Shown here piece by piece: positions 23,310 through 33,200 of a DNA stretch of 64,000 nt; the stretch's first letter is position 1, and each line of letters starts with the position of its first letter. Under the pieces are notes generated by a model that made no database searches, had not been told where the DNA came from, and saw only the letters and a program-made list of their open reading frames with translations. Position numbers and translations under genes: made by a program. The stretch is from Candidatus Rhodoferax bjergmarkensis. GTDB taxonomy: Bacteria > Pseudomonadota > Gammaproteobacteria > Burkholderiales > Burkholderiaceae_C. Where the stretch lies: contig JADJFX010000003.1 in the NCBI GenBank assembly GCA_016708345.1, positions 310,001-374,000 of the forward strand. The letters run 5' to 3'.

Positions 23310-26300
23310 TCAAAGGAGCCTGCAAAGGACGCGCTGCCACAGGCGGCGCAAATAGAGGAGAAGCCGCCAGCACAGGTGCAGTGGCAGGGCAGGTGCAGGT
23401 GCAGGTGCAGGTGCAGGTGCAGGTGCAGGTGCAGGTGCAGGTGCAGGGCGCAGGCTGGCAGCAGGCAGAACCGGTTCCAGGTACGGGGCGGGAGTCATCA
23501 TCTGCAAACCATTCTGTTGGGGCGGGGCAAGGGGGGCGGCGGCTGGGGCCGGACGAGCTGGCACACAAGGGGCCGGGGCATGGGCTGGCAGCGTGAGCAA
23601 TGGGCCCGTGGGCTGTTGGGGCGGCGCAGCATCGGCCAGCGCGCGCTCCAGCGCAGCGACGTTGGCCGGAACGCCCGCAGCAACCAGCCAGGCGCAGGCG
23701 TTCAGCACCTGGCGCGCACCCGAGCGGCCAGCCACATCCAGCGACACCACCAGGTGCTCGCGCTCGCCCAGAATGCGGCGAATCCAGCCACTGCACAGGC
23801 CACGCGGGCCGTGTTCGATGAACACACGCACACCGTCAAGCCAGGCTTGATGGATCGTGCGGGTGAAATCCAGCGTGTCCACCGCTTGGCCAGTGATGGC
23901 ATCGGCGGCAGAGGCTGACGTGGGTGTAAACCACTGGCCGGTGGCGTTGGTGTAGAAACGCACGCCCGGCACGTCTTGCACCGCACGGTGGTGCAGTTGC
24001 CACCAAGCCTCGCGAACTTCTTCAACCTCAGGGCAATGCGCCGCCATGTCGTAGCCCAGGGGCAGGGTTCGAGCCTGGCCCAGGCGCTGCACCACGCGGG
24101 CACAGGCTGCCGCCTCGCCGCCGATGACGCAGTCTTGAGCTGTGTTGATGATGGTCAGGTGGGCCAGTGGTTCCAGGGACAATGCGGCCTTGACCTCGGC
24201 CAGCGGGGCGGCCACCACATAGCTGGCCCAGGTGCTGCTGGCTGCCTCGGGCAAACCTTGGCGTGTCCATGCCTGTCGTGCGGCATTGAACGGGGCCACC
24301 AGGTCTTGGGTGAAGGCGGTGCCGGTGCGGCTGGCCTTCATCATCTCGCCCAAGTCGTTCCAAGCCCCCATGGCAAACAGGGCGTTGGATTCGCCTGATG
24401 AATAACCGATGGTGGCCTCGGGCTTTAAGCCCAGCACATGGCGGGTCACCTCGGCGTGCAACTGGCAGACAAATGAGGTGCCCCAGAGCTGGTCCAGCGG
24501 GTGCGTGGGTTGCCCGTCGCCCGGCCCGTAAATCCAGTCGGTGGCGGCTTTCATTTCAGAGCAACGCGCAGCCACTGCCGCCACCTGCTTGGGCAAGGCC
24601 AAGGCCAATTCGCGACCCATGCCGGGGTAGGCGGCAGCGGCACCGGTGAACACAAAAGCGGTCTGCCCGGTGATGGGGGTTTCGCGAAAGGCCACGCCTT
24701 CAGGCGCTGGGCCACCGCCCTCCAGCCAGCGGCGGGCCTGGGCACTGCGGGTGCTCAGCTCACTTGCATCAGCAGCCACCACCACGATGCGGGCCGGGCC
24801 GTTGGTTGACGGCTGCCCGGCAGCCAGCGCCGCCAAAGCCTGCGCCTTATTCGCACCAGAAAACACTTGCAAACGGGCAGGTGCGTCGGTTAGCCAAGCG
24901 GCCACGGTGCTGTCTTGCGCGCCCTGCAGATGCACGGTGGCTGCAGCCGCCTCCAGCACCGAGACCGACACCTCGGCCATGCGTTCTCCAAACCACGGTG
25001 TGGCCGGTGCGCCCAAGTGCGGCCGTGCGCCGTGGTGGATGGCCAATGCGGCCGCCGCAACATGCAGCAAGCCGTGAGCGGCATGCGCCTTGCCAAACGT
25101 AGCAGCCAGGTCCATGCCTGCTGCGTTGGCAAAGGCATCACCGAGCCGCAGCGTTGTGTGGTCTGATTCAGCTGCTTCATTTACCAGCGTGGCATACACG
25201 GTATCGCCATCACGGCGTGCATCGTCCAGGCGCTTGAGCGTCAGCACCACCGCGGCATCGCCGGGCGATGTGTTCTGGCCCAAAGCCGCCAGCGCTGCGC
25301 GGTGAACCGGCTCATGCGAGAGGTCTACCGCGCCCACCAGTGCCGCGTCAATTTCTCCAGTACGCAAGGCGCGCGTGGCCAACTGCAGCGCGGTGATGCC
25401 CGAAGCTTCTTCGGCCGACACGGTAAAGGCCGGTCCCGCCAAATCCAGCTGGCTGTTGATGCGGTTGGCCGGAATATTGGGCATGGTGCCTAGCACCCCA
25501 CCGGACTGCAGCACCGGCACGATGCCATCACGCGCAGTCGCCAGCCAGGGAGCGTCGGTGCCGTCATTGGCCAGCCGCCAGCGTGCGCCATAACGCGCCA
25601 CCTCGGCATCACAACCCATGCCGACCAGCACGGCGGTGCGTTCGCGCACCAGGGTGATGCCCCGCGCCGCTTCACGGGCCGCCTCCAGCACCAGCGTTTG
25701 TTGCGCCAGCGACTGTTGCAAATCATGGGGCGGAAAACGCAAGCCTGTCAAAGCGACATCCACCTTTTGGCGGGCTGCCACATCGGACTGGCCGGTGAAC
25801 ACGCTGCGGGCCAAGTCTGACGCACTGTTGCCCTGGCCCACGCGGGCACCCACGCCCACAATCGCCACCACAGCGGGGGGCGAAGCTATCGAAGCATTCG
25901 TACTAGGGCTGGAAAAGTGGCGTGCAGCGCCCTGTGTTTCTTCCAGCGATTCAACGATCAGGTGGGCGTTGTTGCCGCCAAAACCAAAGGCGCTGATGCC
26001 CGCGCGTTGTGGCCCGGTCCAGGCCTCGGCCTGGCGCAGAAGGCGAAATGGCGTGCCAGTAAGTGCTTCGTTGGGTTGGTCCACATGCAAAGTGGGTGGC
26101 TTTTGGCCGTGAGTCATGGCGGCCAGCACCTTGATTAACCCTGCTACACCAGCAGCGGTGATCAGGTGCCCCAGATTGGATTTGAGCGAACCAATCGGTA
26201 CGTTCTCACACCCGGCAAATACCCGCGCCATGCTGCGCAGCTCGGTCGCATCGCCAATCGGTGTGCCGGTGGCGTGGCATTCCAGCAGGCCAATGTCGGC

Positions 26301-27236
26301 GGGGCTCAAGCCCGCTTGGGCGTAGGCCAGCCGCAATGCGCGCTCCTGGCCTTCTTCGGACGGGGCGAGCAGCCCGCGCCCACGCCCGTCATTGGACAAA
26401 CCCACGCCGCGAATCACACCCAGCACCTTGCGGCCAGCGGCCAGCGCGCTTGATAGACGCTCCAGCACCACAAAACCGGCCCCCTCGGCGGGCACCAGGC
26501 CATCAGCATCGCGGTGAAACGGGCGGCTCTGGCCGGTCTTGCTCAGCGCCGACAGGGCACAAAACCCGACGTGGATAAACAGGTCATCGGCCTGGTTCAC
26601 GGCCCCGGCCACCATCAGGTCAGCCGTGTGATCATGCAAGCGGTCACAGGCCAGTTTGATGGCGTAAAGTGACGAGGCACAGGCCGCGTCCAGCGCAAAA
26701 CTGCCGCCACCCAAGCCCAGCGCATGGGCCGTCAGGTGTGCGGGCAGGCCTGAGTTGAAACGGTTTTTGGGGTGCGCCCCAGGCATTTGCCCAAACCACA
26801 CACTTTGCGCAAACTGCGCCATTGCCACCGAGGGAAACGACAGGTTGCCCAGCACCAAACCGGTGGTTTTGGATGGCCCCTCGCGCCCCGCGCTGCGCAG
26901 TGCATCACGCACGCCCTGCACGGTGAGTTGAAACAGCGGGTCAAGCGCACGCAATTCATCGGCCGGCACAGCGGTGCCAGTGGCCTCAAACTGAAATCCG
27001 CTGACGTAACCGCCCACGTCAGACCAGGTGCGGTCAGCCGACTGGCTGACACTTCCCCCGGCGCGGCACATGACGCTGTCATGGTGCAGGCCCCAGCGCC
27101 CGGCGGGCACACTGGCAATGCTGCTTTTACCCGCCAGCACATTCGCCCACAACGCCTGCGGGGTGAGTGCACCGGGCAGCGTGCAAGACTGGCCGACGAT
27201 GGCAATCGGCTCGAAACCCATCGGGTTGCGCTTCAT
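23310..27236 (-). CDS. pfaC: Pfa3-type lipid synthase, N-terminal part: ketosynthase, chain-length factor and acyltransferase
   Basis: A 1308-residue frame. The ketosynthase (about residues 5-430) has the active Cys in DAACASSLYAIK (about 182), ECHATGTPIGD and LKSNLGHL. The chain-length-factor-like KS (about 455-800) lacks the active Cys, with VSAEEASGITALQL at that place. The acyltransferase (about 855-1200) has the nucleophile elbow GYSSGE (about 942) in place of the usual GHSxGE. An Ala/Pro linker follows, and the last ~28 residues after the microsatellite look out of frame. KS-CLF-AT is the N-terminal order of myxobacterial Pfa3. The start ATG overlaps the pfaA stop as TGATG, so translation is coupled. 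This protein would work with PfaA on ACP-bound acyl chains in the cytoplasm. Confidence 0.88.
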   Translation of the reverse strand: MKRNPMGFEPIAIVGQSCTLPGALTPQALWANVLAGKSSIASVPAGRWGLHHDSVMCRAGGSVSQSADRTWSDVGGYVSGFQFEATGTAVPADELRALDPLFQLTVQGVRDALRSAGREGPSKTTGLVLGNLSFPSVAMAQFAQSVWFGQMPGAHPKNRFNSGLPAHLTAHALGLGGGSFALDAACASSLYAIKLACDRLHDHTADLMVAGAVNQADDLFIHVGFCALSALSKTGQSRPFHRDADGLVPAEGAGFVVLERLSSALAAGRKVLGVIRGVGLSNDGRGRGLLAPSEEGQERALRLAYAQAGLSPADIGLLECHATGTPIGDATELRSMARVFAGCENVPIGSLKSNLGHLITAAGVAGLIKVLAAMTHGQKPPTLHVDQPNEALTGTPFRLLRQAEAWTGPQRAGISAFGFGGNNAHLIVESLEETQGAARHFSSPSTNASIASPPAVVAIVGVGARVGQGNSASDLARSVFTGQSDVAARQKVDVALTGLRFPPHDLQQSLAQQTLVLEAAREAARGITLVRERTAVLVGMGCDAEVARYGARWRLANDGTDAPWLATARDGIVPVLQSGGVLGTMPNIPANRINSQLDLAGPAFTVSAEEASGITALQLATRALRTGEIDAALVGAVDLSHEPVHRAALAALGQNTSPGDAAVVLTLKRLDDARRDGDTVYATLVNEAAESDHTTLRLGDAFANAAGMDLAATFGKAHAAHGLLHVAAAALAIHHGARPHLGAPATPWFGERMAEVSVSVLEAAAATVHLQGAQDSTVAAWLTDAPARLQVFSGANKAQALAALAAGQPSTNGPARIVVVAADASELSTRSAQARRWLEGGGPAPEGVAFRETPITGQTAFVFTGAAAAYPGMGRELALALPKQVAAVAARCSEMKAATDWIYGPGDGQPTHPLDQLWGTSFVCQLHAEVTRHVLGLKPEATIGYSSGESNALFAMGAWNDLGEMMKASRTGTAFTQDLVAPFNAARQAWTRQGLPEAASSTWASYVVAAPLAEVKAALSLEPLAHLTIINTAQDCVIGGEAAACARVVQRLGQARTLPLGYDMAAHCPEVEEVREAWWQLHHRAVQDVPGVRFYTNATGQWFTPTSASAADAITGQAVDTLDFTRTIHQAWLDGVRVFIEHGPRGLCSGWIRRILGEREHLVVSLDVAGRSGARQVLNACAWLVAAGVPANVAALERALADAAPPQQPTGPLLTLPAHAPAPCVPARPAPAAAPLAPPQQNGLQMMTPAPYLEPVLPAASLRPAPAPAPAPAPAPAPAPAPALPLHLCWRLLLYLRRLWQRVLCRLL
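23391..23448 (-). repeat. GGTGCA hexanucleotide microsatellite in pfa3
   Basis: About nine head-to-tail copies of GGTGCA (plus strand), encoding alternating Pro-Ala in the pfa3 frame. A whole-unit change would be neutral for the frame, but slippage or assembly error by single bases here would cause the frame change seen directly downstream. Confidence 0.9.
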
Positions 27237-30200
27237 CAGGCGCCGTAGGCTGGGGTGGCTTGGGCCTCGCCGGGGCGCAGCACGGTTTCAACCCCGATCA
27301 GCTCTGCGAGCACCTGGCCGCTGCCGTCCACAAACGCGATGTCGCACACGGTGCGGGCCTCATGAATTTTGCGGCCATACACAACACCCTGCAGCTGGCC
27401 CGTGGCCAAGCCACTGCGGTAGCTGCGGTATTCCCCCAGTGCCATAGGCAACACGGCCCCACCGAGCACCTGGCGCGACCAGAGCAACGCCAGTTGCAGG
27501 CCGCCGTCCAGCGCGGCTGCATCGCTGCACCAGGCCTCAGTTGGCCAGTCAGCCTGTTTTGTTCCCGAAAGCGTGCCCACAATGCCGTCGCGCGAGAGAC
27601 CCTGCACCGCGTTGATGACCTGAAAACCGGGCCCGTGGAATAACACATGGCCGTCGTACACCGTCGCCTGCGTCCACGCTTGTAGTGTGGGCGGTGCAGC
27701 CAAATCGGGTGCAGCAACGGGCGCTTCGGTCATGCTGACCGTTGCGCTGTAATGCAGTACCTTGTTTTTGCCTCGCAACTCAACCGCAATTTGAGCACCC
27801 GAGCCGTTGGAGATCAGGTGCGCGCTGACCACAAAAAGGTCACCGGTTCCGGCAAAATTTTCCAGCTTGATGCCGCGCAACACCTTGACCTGCTTCACAG
27901 CCGAGGCCACCAGATCCGGGCGGCAAGCCTGGGCTGCCCGCATGAACCATTCGACCGCCAGCACCATGGGCAACACCGGGATTCCGGCAATATTGTGGTC
28001 TGCCAAGTAGGGGTGTGAGGCCTGATTGACCAACACTTCGACCGTGGCCTGCGGTGTCACGCTGGCCCCCAGCGCACCGTCGCCTTGGGCACCACCGATC
28101 ACAATTTGGGTGGCATCACTGCGACAAGTCAGCTCATCGACAAAACGCTGTGCACCCGCTGCCAGCGGAATCAAGGCCACACCCATGTGTTCAAAATGGC
28201 TTTTCAGGCTGGGGGTGACCATGCCACCGTCCCACGGGCCCCAGCCAATGGCCCGCACCACACAAGCCGCGCCACGGCGGGCTTGCTCAGCGCAGGCCAC
28301 CACGTTCAGCACCTCGTTGGCCATGGCGTAGTCGCATTGGCCCAGGTTGCCGCTGCGGGCCGCCACCGATGAAAACAGGCACAGCGCAGTTAATGGGTCA
28401 TTGGCGGTGGCGGCCAGCAGCGCGCGCAGGCCACTGACCTTGGTGTCAAACACCCGGTCAAATTGCGCGTCGGTTTTTTCTTCAATCCGTTTGTCGGCCA
28501 GCACACCTGCACCATGCACCAGCGCGGTGATCGGTCCCCAGTCTTTGCGCACGCTGTCCAAAGCCGCGCTCAGTGCGCCAGCGTCCGCCACGTCAACCGC
28601 CAGATAACGCGCTTCAGACCCGGCGGCCTGGAGGGCTGCCAGCGTGGCGCGAATTTCGCGCAGAGCCAGCACGTTGGCGATTTGCGTATTGATGTCAGCC
28701 GGCGTGGGTTTGAGCCCCTGCGCTTGCGCACGTTGCAACAACGCACGCTTGAGGCCCGCGTCGTCGGCAATGGCACGCAAGTCTTGCGGCTCGTCCGCCA
28801 GCGCGGTGCGGCCCAGCAAAACGATGCGCGGCTGCTTGGCTTTGGCCAGCGTGATCAGGCACGCCGCCGTCACACCACGGCCCCCGCCGGAGGCCACCAC
28901 CACGGAGTTTTTGCTGATGTTGTCAGCAGCCACCTTGGGCGCGGGCGTTACCACCGAGACCAGCGTACTGCGTCGGCCATCGGCGTGCAGAGCGACTTCC
29001 AGCGTGTTCCCGCCCTGCAACAGCTCGCTCAGAATAGCGTCCGCGATTGTGCTGGCATCCCGCGCGCCACGCTCCAAGTCAATGGCTTTGACGCAGGCTT
29101 GCGGCCACTCCAGCGCAGCGGTGCGTGCCAGCGCACTCACGCCGCCCAGATAGGCCCGCGTGGCGTCAACCCCGCACAAGCCAAAGTCGCCGCCGGTGTC
29201 CTGCACGGTGACAAACGCGCCGCCATGGGCCGTCAGCCTTGCCGCCACGGTACGGCTGGCGTGAAAGGCTTCGCGGTTGACGGCAACTGCCTCGTCAACG
29301 CTTGCCACCACCCGCAGGCCACCCAGGAAAATGACGGCATCGGCGTCCGTTGGCACGCTGCTCACCACGCTGGCTTTGACACCGTGTTGGGCCAGAGCGT
29401 CCACCAGCGCAACAGCCACGCCAGTGCCTTCGTCGGTCACCACCAGATGCTGCGCACCCAGCACACCTGAGAGCGCCATGCCGACCGGGCTGGCCGGGAT
29501 GGAGCGCACAGCAAAACGGGCCACATCGGGCAGCACTGCGGCCTGCACTGCGGGCGCGGCTGTTGCCGTAGCCGCTACAGCCGGTGTCGGGCTGCCAGCG
29601 GCGCGCATGTGGTCAATGATCTGGCCCAGTGTGCGCAGAGTCGCCAACTCAGTGGGTTTGACTTCCGGCAGATTCGGCGCGCGTTCACGCATGGCAGACA
29701 AAATCTCCACCCGTTTGATGCTGTCGATGCCCAGATCGGCTTCCAGCTCCATGTGCACGCCCAGCATTTCCTGCGGGTAGCCCGTTTTTTCGGCCACGAT
29801 GCTCATCATCAAGGCTTCAAGGTCAATATCGGGTGTACCGCTTGTTGTTGCTGCGTGAGCAGCTACAGAAACAGTAGCAATTTGGTTTGTGTTTGCGCTT
29901 GCTGTTGGTGCTGCAGCCGCCAAAGCCGCACCGCCGGCGGCGCGCATGTGGTCAATGATCTGGCCCAGCGTGCGCAGGGTCGCCAACTCAGTGGGTTTGA
30001 CTTCCGGCAGATTCGGCGCGCGTTCACGCATGGCCGACAAAATCTCCACACGCTTGATGCTGTCGATGCCCAAGTCGGCTTCCAGCTCCATTTGCACGCC
30101 CAGCATTTCCTGCGGGTAACCCGTTTTTTCGGCCACGATGCTCATCATCAAGGCTTCAAGGTCAATATCGGGTGTACCGCTAGTGGTTGCTGCGTTAGTA

Positions 30201-33200
30201 GCTGCAAAATCAGTAGCAATTTGGTTTGTTTTTGCGCTCGCTGTTGGTGCTGCAGCCGCCAAAGCCGCACCACCGGCGGCGCGCATGTGGTCAATGATCT
30301 GGCCCAGCGTGCGCAGGGTCGCCAACTCAGTGGGTTTGACTTCCGGCAGATCCGGCGCACGCTCACGCATGGCCGACAAAATTTCCACACGCTTGATGCT
30401 GTCGATGCCCAAGTCGGCTTCCAGCTCCATTTGCACGCCCAGCATTTCCTGCGGGTAACCCGTTTTTTCGGCCACGATGCTCATCATCAGGGCTTCAAGG
30501 TCGACGCCGGGGACAGCTGTTGCGGCGAGTGCTGGTGTGGTGGCAGCCGCAACCACCGGCGCAGCAGCCAGCGGGGCGGCGACGACAGCAGGCGCTGAAC
30601 TCACCACCGATGCAGCGACAGAAGCCGGTGCCAACACGGCAAGCGGTGCAGCAACTGCCGTCACCGGCTGCACAGCTACCGGCGCGGGCACGGCCACCAT
30701 CTGCACGGGTGACACAGGCGCGACGGCTGCCAGCGGTGCAGCCGCGTAGGCCACGGGCTGAGCCGTTTGATGGGCAGGCGCGGTGTTGCCCATCATGGCA
30801 CCCAAACCCGCATAAGACGATTCAGCCGTCTTTAAAAAAGCCATGTGGCTATCGGCCATGGCGCGCTGATAAGCGGCGTGGGCCTCGGCGGTTTGACGCT
30901 GGGTTTCGGTAAACGCATGAACCCAGGCCAAATGCGCCTCAGGGGCCACACTCACGCTAGGTGCCACCGCAGCAGCTTGCACGGCAGCCAACGCTGGCGT
31001 GGAGACAGAGGCAGATACTGCAGCAAATGCAGGCGCAGGCTCATGCACCACCACCGTCTCCCGAATGATGATGGGCTCAGGGGCTACTTGCAACGCACGC
31101 GGTGGGTTGGGCGGTGGCAAGTCTTTGGCACCACCGCGGGGTGGGTACGGGCTGCCCGTGTTGGCACCACAAATAGGAATCGTCATGGCGGGCTTTTTCA
31201 CCGGCTCGTCAGACGCGGGGGCAAACTGCGCCCACAGCGGGGCAAAATCCATCGCCACGCCCGCCAAAGCCAAGCGACCCAGGCCTTCTTGCAGCGTGGT
31301 GACGCCATGCTTGCCTTTGCGGTCGAGGCTGATGGCGCGGTGCGGCCGCTCACCCAGAATGCGCCCGACCAACTCGGTCAGCACGCTGCCCGCGCCCACT
31401 TCGACAAAGGTGCGCACACCGCTTGCGTACATGGCTTCAATTTGTTCTACAAAGCGTACCGATTGCGCCAACTGTGCAGCCAACTGGGTGCGAATCGCCG
31501 CAGGCTCTGTGGCGTAACTGGCGGCGGTGGCGTTGCTGTACACATCCACCAACGGTGCATTGAACGCCACGCCATTCAGAAACTCGCCAAACGGAACGCT
31601 GGAGCCCGCCACCAGCGGGCTGTGAAAGGCGGTGGCCACCGGCAGGCGTTTGGCCGTCATGCCTTTGGCGCTCAGGGCTGCCTCGACCTTTGTGATTTCC
31701 TCCACCGAGCCCGACAGCACCACTTGGGTCGGTGAGTTGTGGTTGGCCACCACCACGTTGGCACCGCTCTCAGTCAAGGCTGCGCGCACCTCGTCAATCG
31801 CCTTGGCCACTGCCGTCATGGCACCCGGCACGGCCGAGGCGTCGCGCATCAGCTCGCCGCGACGGCGGGCGACTTTGACCAAGCTGGCGGCATCCAGCAC
31901 TCCGGCTTCAAACAGCGCAGAGACCTCGCCAAAGCTATGGCCAGCCACGCAGTTGGGCCGCACACCCAGCCAATGCAACACATTGGCCAGCGATTGGCTG
32001 TGCACGCCCAGCGCGGGCTGCGCCCATTCGGTAGCGGTGAGTGTTTTTTGCTGCGCTTCGCGGTCAGCATCACTGAACACAGGTTTGGGGAACACCACGT
32101 CGTGCAACTTCACCCCGTCAAACGACAGCTTGGCGGCATCGTCCCAGGCCTGCCGGGCCACGTCAAAGGCCATGGCGGCCTCGGCCCCCATGCCGACATA
32201 CTGGCTGCCCTGGCCGGGGAACAAAAAGGCCAGTTGACCTGCATCTGCTGTGCCCGTGGCGTAATGCACCCCGGTCGGGCTGCTGTAGGCGGCAGCGGGG
32301 GCTTTTTCAATGGTGGCGGCAGCTTGGGTCAGCTTTTGCGCCAACTCGTCGGCGTTGGCGGCTATTACCGCCAGGCGTGCGCCTGCGGTGGGGGAAAAGG
32401 CCAGTTGTGTCTCGCGTGCCACATGGCACAGCTCTTTTTGGACACCCGCGAGGGTGCGGCACTGGGCCACCAGCTCAGTCGGGCTGGCAGCGCTCAGCAG
32501 CACCAGCTCGGTGGGCACCGTGCGCAAGCGCCAGGCTGACTTGCCCGTCGGGACAGATGGCACGTATTCTTCCAAGGTGACGTGAAAATTGCTGCCACCA
32601 AAGCCAAAACTCGACACCGAGGCACGGCGCGGATGGGTGTTGTCCCGAATCCAGGGGCGGCGCTGGGTGTTCAGGTAAAACGGGCTTTGTTCGATTTCCA
32701 GCTTGGGGTTGGGCCGGTCCACCTTGATGGTGGGTGGCAACACCTTGTGGTGCAGCGCCATGATGACCTTGAACAGGCCTGCCGCGCCAGCCGATGCCTT
32801 GGCATGGCCAATTTGTGACTTGACGGTGCCCAGTGCGCACCATTGCTTGTCTTCACGCGCACCACCAAATGCCAGTTTGAGCCCGGCAAATTCGGCCGCA
32901 TCACCGGCCTTGGTGCCGGTGCCGTGGGCTTCGACCAGCTCCACCGTTTCAGGGCCAAAACCGGCCACCTCGTAGGCGCGGGTCAGCGAACGCGCCTGGC
33001 CTGCAGGCAAGGGGGCATACACGCTGTTGGCGCGGCCGTCCGAGGCCGAACCCACACCGCGGATGACGGCATACACCCGGTCGCCATCACGCTCGGCATC
33101 GTCCAGCCGTTTGAGCGCCATCATGGCAATGCCTTCGCCGAGCATGGTGCCGTCGGCCGCGTCAGAGAACGGGCGGCAGTCGCCCGTGGGTGACAGAGCA

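Noticed and set aside
23391..23448. Possible CRISPR array in the hexanucleotide repeat
   Set aside because: The unit is only six bases, with no spacers. It is a coding microsatellite, and no cas genes are present in the window.
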